Origin: Paracoccaceae bacterium
GTDB taxonomy: Bacteria > Pseudomonadota > Alphaproteobacteria > Rhodobacterales > Rhodobacteraceae
Length of the DNA stretch: 5,378 nt
NCBI GenBank assembly: GCA_026984895.1
Contig: JALSRF010000035.1
Coordinates: 1-5,378, forward strand
Direction: 5' to 3'
Shown: in pieces, positions 1 through 5,378 of the stretch
Layout of the letters: each line of letters opens with the position of its first letter
Position numbering within the stretch: position 1 is the first letter of the stretch
The notes under the pieces: model-generated
Seen by the model: only the letters and a program-made list of their open reading frames with translations
What the model was told of the DNA's origin: nothing
Databases searched by the model: none
Position numbers and translations under genes: made by a program

Positions 1-1271
1 CGCCACTTCGGGAACACCATCTGGTAGACCCAGTTGTTGGTCGAGGTCATGGTGCTGACGGGGTTGCCGGTCCAGCTGGCAGGCAAGCCACCGGTGATCG
101 CGGCATTGCTGGCGTTCTCGTAAAGGAAAACCTGCGGGGCAACGACGCGGGGATAGGCGCTGGTGCCGCTGCTGTGGGGATAGTATCGGGTCAGGCCGGG
201 CGTCATCCAGCGGGCATAGCGCGCATAGGCTCCCGCACCGCTTACCCCCATGGTGGTGACATACCAGCCTCTGGTCAGGGTTTGCGGGGTTGCCAGATCG
301 AAGATCTTGTGACCCGCTACATCGGCCGGATTGGTCCCGAAATCCGCCACCCGATCCCCGATATCCCAGTCATCCCCGTTGGGCGCACCGAGCCGGTAGA
401 TACCGCAGCGGATCAGCGCGCCTGCAGTGGTCGAGGCGGTGCCCAGAGACACAAACCCGCCAAGCAGCTGAACGGGGCGATCGACAAAAACGGGCATGAA
501 GTACATCTTGTCCTGCGACAGTGCCTGCGGGGATCCGGAACTGTAGCTCAGGGTGAACGGATCGACCGGCCCCCACCAGTCGGACCCGCCACCCTTGGTC
601 AGGCCGCCGATGCTGCGGCGCTCGGGATCCATGCCGTTCGGAAAACTGGCCGCGCCCGTGTTACCGTCCGCCCGCAGCGCCTCATGAAAAGTGCTGCCGT
701 CGGCGCTGACCTTGATCGCGAAATCGTCACTGCCCGCCGTGCCCATCTCGGCGCGACCGGACCAGTTGGTCTGGAACAGCAGGCTGGCAGTGTCGCCGGA
801 TGCCGCCTTGTTGATTTTGAGCTGGTGGCCGTTGCCGGCGTGATTGAGCAGGGTTGCGGCGGCGAAGACCGCCAGCTTGTTGGTGGCATCCGAGGAGGTA
901 CCGATGCCAACGCCGGCAAGGTTTTGCAGGTTCGGCACAAAGGAAACCCACGCGGACCCGTTCCAGACCAGCAATTCGCTGGCCGAAACATCCCACGCCA
1001 GCCAGCCGGTCTGCGGGGTCAGGCGCAGCCATGCGCCGCCGGAAAACAGGGCGATGCTCTTGTCCCAGCCGGACCATGCGCCGGTGGCACCGCTGCCGAT
1101 GATGTGGCGCTCCCCCTCGGCCGGTGTGCCGGGCGGAGTTGTTGCGCCAACTGCAACAACTGCCATCTGGGCCAGCGCATCGATCAGGCTGAGCGCCTCG
1201 TTGACCGTGACGTGTTTCTGGGCCTGCGCGGCGGCAAGATAGGGCAAGGACAGATTTGGTGTGTTGGTCAT
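1..1271 (-). CDS. DUF2793 tail-associated protein with C-terminal receptor-binding-like region (3' end outside window)
   Basis: An open frame runs from the ATG at 1271 through 423 codons to the left edge without a stop; the C-terminus is missing. The start overlaps the stop of the tail-tip gene as ATGA and has AAGGA six bases upstream. Residues 1-95 carry the DUF2793 hallmark: NLSLPYLAAAQAQKHVTVNE, then PAEGERHIIGSGATGAWSGW and RLTPQTGWLAWD. Residues about 112-213 (GVGIGTSSDATNKLAV, ASLLFQTNWSGRAEMGTAGS, FAIKVSADGSTFHEALRADG) match the second conserved part of such proteins. Residues about 225-423 differ: KMYFMPVFVDRPVQLLGGFV, TAGALIRCGIYRLGAP and LTRGWYVTTMGVSGAGAY resemble a beta-sandwich module seen at the ends of phage tail proteins. 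DUF2793 is found in alphaproteobacterial phage and GTA-like loci; its function is not established, and older 'ribonuclease III' labels are unsupported. Inferred role: tail fibre or adhesin acting with the upstream tail tip. Domain identity is confident; the adhesin role is moderate. Confidence 0.87.
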   Translation of the reverse strand, partial: MTNTPNLSLPYLAAAQAQKHVTVNEALSLIDALAQMAVVAVGATTPPGTPAEGERHIIGSGATGAWSGWDKSIALFSGGAWLRLTPQTGWLAWDVSASELLVWNGSAWVSFVPNLQNLAGVGIGTSSDATNKLAVFAAATLLNHAGNGHQLKINKAASGDTASLLFQTNWSGRAEMGTAGSDDFAIKVSADGSTFHEALRADGNTGAASFPNGMDPERRSIGGLTKGGGSDWWGPVDPFTLSYSSGSPQALSQDKMYFMPVFVDRPVQLLGGFVSLGTASTTAGALIRCGIYRLGAPNGDDWDIGDRVADFGTNPADVAGHKIFDLATPQTLTRGWYVTTMGVSGAGAYARYARWMTPGLTRYYPHSSGTSAYPRVVAPQVFLYENASNAAITGGLPASWTGNPVSTMTSTNNWVYQMVFPKW

Positions 1272-4200
1272 AGGCTTTCCTTGATGGTGATGGTCTCAAA
1301 ATGCGGCGCACCACGGCCGAGCGCGCCAATCTGGTAAAGGCGAACAGAAAGGCTGGTGACAGGCCCGCCGAAATCTGCGCTTTGCATGGCAGCGGTATAG
1401 GTGAAGGCAGGACTGCTCAGGCCGGACGCGATGCGCACGACCACCGCGCCGTTCAAAAATTCCAGATCATAGGCCACGGAGGCCTCTGACATCGGCACAT
1501 CAGTCAGCACCCAGCTGTCGGCTGAAAGTGACCGGTCGCAACGCAGCCAGCGCAAGGACAGATCGCCGTTGGCCTCACGCCGTATTCGGAGCTGTGCCGG
1601 TGCGAAAGGCATGAGGCCGCGTCTATTTGGCGTGAAGCTCTGTGCCTGCATGATCGCATCGGACGGGGCGGCGCTTGCCGGACCGATGCGCCAGTTCCAG
1701 GGCAGGCCGAGATCGGCCTCGGCAATGGAGAGCGACTGGATGCCGGAACCAAGTATCACTACCCTTGATCCGGTTGATGCGGGGTCACCTATTGCATCAC
1801 CGGTGCCCCGCTGGCCCCGCAGCAGACGAGTCAGGCGATAACGGCCCGTTGAAACCAGTTCCGCATTGCCGAATTGAATCACTTCCCAAGTACCGGGCGC
1901 GCTTTCAACCGCCAGCGCATTGGCTCCGGCGAACAATTCCGTATCGGTAACGCTGGTCAGCGTGCCGGAGGAAATATCCACCAGCAGTTCATTGCCATGA
2001 TCGAACCGGTTGACCGGACCGGCGGGCAGATCTGTGGCAAGCGTGCCGATCTGTGCGGCCTGACCTATGGTATCCAGCAGGGTAAAACCCGAAGTATCGG
2101 CACTGCGCCAGACGGCCGCCGTGCCATACCACGGTTTGGCAAATACCGCCGCGTAGGGCCGGTGCGCCGGAACAGCATCAGAAATTTGCGGCAGGTCCAT
2201 CAGGGCAATTTCGGCCGGACCATAAACGGTGGCCCCGGGCAGGCTCGCCGGTCGGTATTGCCCGGGTGGCAGGTCGTATATCGTGGCGTCGGTGCGGATC
2301 GCCTCGACGGCCCGCGCACCGGCATCACCAATGCGGGTGATACGATAATCGATCAGGCGGCCGTCATTATCCAGACTGACCACATCTCCGGGATCAAGCG
2401 GTAGACGCGAGGGCGGCAATTTGGCCGTAAGGGTCTCGCGCCCGATCCATGCTTCTATCAAGGCGCGGCGACAACGCCGGTCGGCTTCTTCCAGCGACAC
2501 CGCCAGCGGGAAGCTGTCGGCTGCCACGCGGGCGGCGTCGACCGTGACGCGGCGGGCTTCAACGGTGGCGGTGTCATATTCCTCGTCTGGGCGCACCAGT
2601 TGCCATTTGAGCGCTTGTGGCAGTTCGGTTTCCTGCCCGCGGGTCAGTTCCATGACGTCGCCTTGTGCAGCCACCATGTCGTCAGGATTGATTGTGGACA
2701 CTGCCTGCTGGCCGCGCGTAACAAACCGGATAGCCCCACCGCTTTCCACCGCATCAAACCCGAAATGCCGCGCCAGCGTCGAGATCGAGGCGCGCGGGCT
2801 TTCGAGAGCAGAAATCACAAAGCCCGGCACTGTGTCGGAAATTTCGCTCACGTCGATCAGGCTGTCGTCCAGTCCGGCGCGGCGACAAAGCTCGCGCACC
2901 AGAGCGCCAAGGCCGACTGCGCCAAGCCGTCCGTTCAGCCAGTGACCAAGCCGCCAGTTTGGCGCATCGGCCCAGACATCCTCGCGGGCCGGAAAGTCCG
3001 GATAGGGTCGCGCATCCCATGTCCAGACAGCCGCTTCACCCATATCGATCATCGGGGCCGCGTAAACATTGCTGGTCGGATTATTGGCCGGATCACCCCA
3101 ATATCCCAGCATCGCCTCGATATAGCGTCGCTGGATGGCTTCATCCTGCCAGCCCCGCGAAAAATATGGCAGGGCGCTCTCGGCCGACTTCGGGTCATAG
3201 AACACGTTCGGCTGGTTGGTGCCACGATCGACGGCGGGGCAGCCGAGTTCGGTAAAGCGGATCGGCTTGGATTGCGGCACCCACTCGGTGGGGGATGCGC
3301 TTTCCACCCCGCCCGGGCGGTCATAATGGGGGTTGGACCACCACGCGCGTATATCCTTGGGACGAAATACCCATGGCTGATTATAGACCCCGTCGGTAAT
3401 GGGCGTGCGGTTTTGGGCGGTGCGGTCGGCGTCCGAGGCATAGAACCAGTCGAACCCTTCGCCACCCTCGATATTGCTGCGTAGATAGTCGAGATCACGG
3501 ATTGAGCTCCAGCCCGCTTGCGCATCCGCGTGGTCAAATCCGTCGCGCCAGTCGGACAGGGGCAGGTAATTGTCGATGCCGATGAAGTGGATGTTCGGAT
3601 CGGCCCACAATGGATCGAGATGATAAAACATATCGCCGGAACCGTCCGTTGGCTGGTGCCCGAAATATTCCGACCAGTCGGCGGCGTAACTGATGGCGGT
3701 GCTGGTGCCGAGAATGCCGGCGACGTCAGACGCCAGTTGCCTCATGGCCGCAACGGTTGGATAGGTGGTGACCCCATCGCGGATTGTCGTCAGGCCGCGC
3801 AATTCCGAGCCGATCAGGAAAGTGTCCACACCACCGGCGGCCGCGCAGAGGTGGGCGTAATGCAGGATCATGCGGCGATAGCCCCAGTCGGTGCCGCCGG
3901 TCCAGGAGACGGTCTCGCCACTGACCGCAAAGTCGGATACCTGTGCATTGCCCATAAACGCGGACACCTGCGGGACGGCAGCAGCGGTCTTGTCCACGGT
4001 TCCTGCATAGCCCGCCGCCGGAGAACAGGTGATCCGCCCACGCCATGGGTAAGAGGGTTGGCCGATCGTGGCCGCATTATCGGAATATGGATCGGGCAGC
4101 GTATTGCCTGTTGGAATATCCATCAGCAGAAAGGGATAGAAGGTGACCCGCAGCCCGCGCGCCTTGATCTCCTGAATGGCTTGCACCACGGCGAAATCCG

Positions 4201-5218
4201 CCGGTGTGCCGCCATAGGCCGTGCGTCCACTGGCATCGAGACTGATCACATGCGCACCTGCACGCGCCACACCATTCACTGCCCAACTTTTGGGTGTGGT
4301 GACCTTGGTGGTATTTTCGACCCCGGGCGCAATCCGGCAATTTCCCGCCCGCAAGTCGGTGCCGAACCAGCTGACTACGAGGCTGATGCTTTCGATGTTC
4401 GGGGCTGCAGCCTGCAGCTGATCGAGCGCCGCGACAATGTCGGGCACCGCATTGGTGGTGTGAACATTCTCGGAGGCGGTATTGCCACCAGAACCACGAG
4501 ACACAGGTTCCGTGGCGTAGACAAACTCGCCGGTGCCGGGGATCAGGGTGACGGCGCGGATCATGCCCTCGGCGGTGTCGGGTTCAATAACGGGGTGGAA
4601 GACCTCGAAAGACAGTTGCGGGATGCGATTGCCGAACTGTTCCAGCGGCAATTCCTCGAACATCACGTAAGCCGTGCCGCGATAGGCGGGCGCATTGCCC
4701 GTCCCCATTTTAGCGAGAATGAACGGGTCCGGCTGCTGGGTCTCGTTACCCGTATAGAGCCGCCATGTCACATCCTTCAGATCGAGTGATTTGCCGTCAG
4801 CCCAGATGCGCCCGATGCCGGAAATCGACCCCTCGCAAAGCGCCACCGCGAAGGAGGCGGAATAGATGTAGGCCGTGGTGGTCACCTTCGGCCCGCCGCC
4901 CTTGCCGCCACCCTGCGTAGTTGTGTTCACGGTCTCGGTGAAATCCGTCGCCCAGATGATGTTGCCGCCGATCCGCATCCGGCCATAGATGCGCGGGATC
5001 ACTGCCCCTTCGGTCGAGGTGGTGAGGGTCAGGTTTTCCAGCCGCTGGCCCTCGATGCGCTGCCCGGGGGCCAATGACGAGACAATCCAGCTGTCGATCA
5101 TCGAGCCCGCAAAGGAGCCGATCGCGCCGCCGATGGTGGCGGCCGACACACCAAGGATGGCCCCGCCGATGCTGCCACCTATGGCAGCGCCAGCCGAGGC
5201 CAGAAGAATGGATGCCAT
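1268..5218 (-). CDS. GTA gp15-like tail-tip 'megatron' protein with TIM-barrel glycoside-hydrolase-like domain
   Basis: Complete gene of 1316 residues, close to the roughly 1300 usual for this family (host specificity protein of GTAs; Rcc01698 'megatron' in Rhodobacter capsulatus). Start: the ATG at 5218 has an AAGGA core six bases upstream, lies one base after the previous stop and gives the family-like start MASILLASAGAAIGG; a longer reading from 5266 would lie inside the peptidase gene. Approximate layout: residues 1-50, glycine-zipper hydrophobic segment; 55-210, tail-tip J-like region (VIPRIYGRMRIGGNIIWAT, CEGSISGIGRIWADG, AYRGTAYVMFEELPLEQFGN); 270-735, TIM barrel with IGSELRGLTT (Glu472) and RFTELGCPAVDRG (Glu657), spaced like the acid/base and nucleophile of GH-A glycosidases; about 795-955, phage-tail_3-like domain; about 1020-1316, C-terminal region with YRLTRLLRGQRGTGD and RLYQIGALGRGAP. 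Known of the family: it forms the distal baseplate and contacts the envelope. Inferred: it cleaves or binds a surface glycan during delivery; the substrate is unknown. No frameshift or internal stop is seen. Confidence 0.93.
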   Translation of the reverse strand: MASILLASAGAAIGGSIGGAILGVSAATIGGAIGSFAGSMIDSWIVSSLAPGQRIEGQRLENLTLTTSTEGAVIPRIYGRMRIGGNIIWATDFTETVNTTTQGGGKGGGPKVTTTAYIYSASFAVALCEGSISGIGRIWADGKSLDLKDVTWRLYTGNETQQPDPFILAKMGTGNAPAYRGTAYVMFEELPLEQFGNRIPQLSFEVFHPVIEPDTAEGMIRAVTLIPGTGEFVYATEPVSRGSGGNTASENVHTTNAVPDIVAALDQLQAAAPNIESISLVVSWFGTDLRAGNCRIAPGVENTTKVTTPKSWAVNGVARAGAHVISLDASGRTAYGGTPADFAVVQAIQEIKARGLRVTFYPFLLMDIPTGNTLPDPYSDNAATIGQPSYPWRGRITCSPAAGYAGTVDKTAAAVPQVSAFMGNAQVSDFAVSGETVSWTGGTDWGYRRMILHYAHLCAAAGGVDTFLIGSELRGLTTIRDGVTTYPTVAAMRQLASDVAGILGTSTAISYAADWSEYFGHQPTDGSGDMFYHLDPLWADPNIHFIGIDNYLPLSDWRDGFDHADAQAGWSSIRDLDYLRSNIEGGEGFDWFYASDADRTAQNRTPITDGVYNQPWVFRPKDIRAWWSNPHYDRPGGVESASPTEWVPQSKPIRFTELGCPAVDRGTNQPNVFYDPKSAESALPYFSRGWQDEAIQRRYIEAMLGYWGDPANNPTSNVYAAPMIDMGEAAVWTWDARPYPDFPAREDVWADAPNWRLGHWLNGRLGAVGLGALVRELCRRAGLDDSLIDVSEISDTVPGFVISALESPRASISTLARHFGFDAVESGGAIRFVTRGQQAVSTINPDDMVAAQGDVMELTRGQETELPQALKWQLVRPDEEYDTATVEARRVTVDAARVAADSFPLAVSLEEADRRCRRALIEAWIGRETLTAKLPPSRLPLDPGDVVSLDNDGRLIDYRITRIGDAGARAVEAIRTDATIYDLPPGQYRPASLPGATVYGPAEIALMDLPQISDAVPAHRPYAAVFAKPWYGTAAVWRSADTSGFTLLDTIGQAAQIGTLATDLPAGPVNRFDHGNELLVDISSGTLTSVTDTELFAGANALAVESAPGTWEVIQFGNAELVSTGRYRLTRLLRGQRGTGDAIGDPASTGSRVVILGSGIQSLSIAEADLGLPWNWRIGPASAAPSDAIMQAQSFTPNRRGLMPFAPAQLRIRREANGDLSLRWLRCDRSLSADSWVLTDVPMSEASVAYDLEFLNGAVVVRIASGLSSPAFTYTAAMQSADFGGPVTSLSVRLYQIGALGRGAPHFETITIKESL
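1275..1282 (-). promoter_or_regulatory. Shine-Dalgarno site of the DUF2793 gene
   Basis: On the minus strand AAGGAAAG precedes the ATG at 1271-1269; from the AAGGA core the spacing is six bases. The site is inside the last codons of the tail-tip gene (Lys-Glu-Ser). Together with the ATGA stop/start overlap it supports the start at 1271. Confidence 0.8.
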
Positions 5219-5219
5219 G

Positions 5220-5378
5220 TCAGATCCTTCGTTTGGCGGGATCGGGAAAACGAAAAGCGAAGGCAATGCGCCGCTGCCAGGCGGGCGTCAGATGTTCCTC
5301 GATCACACCGGTGCGCTCATAGGCGTGAATAAAGCGGGAACGCCCGCCGCGGTGCGAGCGCGCACCCCGGGCGGTGCC
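5220..5378 (-). CDS. NlpC/P60-family phage/GTA tail peptidase (gp14-like), C-terminal fragment
   Basis: Only the last 52 codons and the TGA stop (5222-5220) are in the window; the gene enters from the right edge. The visible protein contains RFIHAYERTGVIEE, then LTPAWQRRIAFAFRFPDP and a basic end (AKRRI). The pattern 'IHAYE..GV....L...W.RRIAFAFRFP' is typical of the C-terminus of the cell-wall peptidase encoded just before the large tail-tip gene in GTAs and related phages. Family members are papain-like Cys-His hydrolases thought to cut peptidoglycan during tail penetration. The catalytic Cys lies outside the window. The His motif normally found about ten residues before 'IHA' is not recognisable in this frame: the first 13 residues (GTARGARSHRGGR) are basic and atypical. 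This may be divergence, or a sequence problem near a GC-rich hairpin. The stop is one base before the next gene's ATG, so the two are probably translationally coupled. Identity rests on the C-terminal motif plus synteny. Confidence 0.8.
   Translation of the reverse strand, partial: GTARGARSHRGGRSRFIHAYERTGVIEEHLTPAWQRRIAFAFRFPDPAKRRI
5225..5230 (-). promoter_or_regulatory. Shine-Dalgarno site of the tail-tip gene
   Basis: Read on the minus strand, GAAGGA is followed by six bases (TCTGAC) and then the ATG at 5218-5216. The site lies within the last codons of the peptidase gene, so ribosomes finishing that gene stop on top of it. It decides the start at 5218 over the upstream in-frame ATG at 5266. 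Confidence 0.8.
5341..5373. repeat. GC-rich interrupted inverted repeat (hairpin potential) inside the peptidase gene
   Basis: The arms are CGCCCG (5341-5346) with CGGGCG (5368-5373), and GGTGCG (5351-5356) with CGCACC (5361-5366). They are separated by a four-against-one base internal bulge and an AGCG loop. It lies in coding sequence about 120 bases before the stop, has no T-run and is therefore not an intrinsic terminator. It may be chance in GC-rich DNA. Confidence 0.45.

Noticed and set aside
1..1271. 'Ribonuclease III' label sometimes attached to DUF2793 proteins
   Set aside because: No RNase III signature motif or dsRNA-binding domain is visible; the label appears to be an old annotation error.
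727..1329. Arg-rich minus-strand frames at 727-1329 and 599-991
   Set aside because: They overlap the DUF2793 gene in other frames and read as Arg/Pro/Cys-rich shadow sequence, while the DUF2793 frame has conserved motifs and a good start site.
174..1337. 387-codon plus-strand open frame opposite the DUF2793 gene
   Set aside because: The minus-strand frame has clear DUF2793 motifs along its length; the plus-strand translation is low-complexity and Gly/Arg/Ala-rich with no recognised domain.
2600..3484. 294-codon plus-strand open frame
   Set aside because: Antisense shadow of the tail-tip gene, with no domain-like pattern.
3518..4789. 423-codon open frame on the plus strand opposite the tail-tip gene
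   Set aside because: It is antisense to a recognised conserved protein, has no family signature in its translation and no clear ribosome site. Long antisense frames are expected in GC-rich DNA with strong codon bias.
5219..5266. Upstream in-frame start for the tail-tip gene at 5266
   Set aside because: It would add 16 residues that are an out-of-frame reading of the peptidase C-terminus. The ATG at 5218 has the SD site and gives the family-like N-terminus.
5341..5373. Hairpin as a terminator or regulatory element
   Set aside because: It lies inside coding sequence, lacks a following U-run on either strand and is followed by two tightly coupled genes.
1..5378. tRNA, rRNA, CRISPR, insertion sequence, toxin-antitoxin or defence system
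   Set aside because: The window is filled by three tail genes with no intergenic gap. No direct-repeat array, transposase-like protein or tRNA-like fold was noticed on either strand.

Overview
The window reads as part of the tail-tip (baseplate) operon of a gene transfer agent (GTA) or a GTA-like siphophage/prophage in a GC-rich alphaproteobacterium, most probably a member of Rhodobacterales or a near relative. The assignment rests on recognisable protein signatures and gene order, not on a database search. All three genes lie on the minus strand, so the window reads from high to low coordinates.

Layout in order of transcription: (1) 5378-5220, the C-terminal 52 codons of an NlpC/P60-type tail peptidase (GTA gp14 position). 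(2) 5218-1268, a complete 1316-residue tail-tip protein of the GTA gp15 / 'host specificity' / 'megatron' family. It has a glycine-zipper hydrophobic N-terminus, a phage J-like N-terminal region, a TIM-barrel glycoside-hydrolase-like domain with two well-placed glutamates, a 'putative phage tail protein' domain and the family's C-terminal region. (3) 1271 to the left edge, at least 423 codons of a DUF2793 protein. Its canonical N-terminal half is followed by a C-terminal region that looks like a phage receptor-binding beta-sandwich. This gene runs off the window, so its C-terminus is not seen.

The genes are packed as one translational unit. The first junction is TGA-C-ATG (one base between stop and start) and the second is an ATGA overlap. 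Each start has an AAGGA Shine-Dalgarno core six bases upstream. No promoter, terminator, tRNA, insertion sequence or CRISPR array was seen, and there is no intergenic space to hold one.

Inferred function: the peptidase and the TIM-barrel protein open or probe the recipient envelope during DNA delivery, while the DUF2793 protein is a candidate distal fibre or adhesin. Most of this is a known kind of system. The least described part is the C-terminal half of the DUF2793 protein. Whether the locus is a GTA or a prophage cannot be settled from these 5.4 kb.
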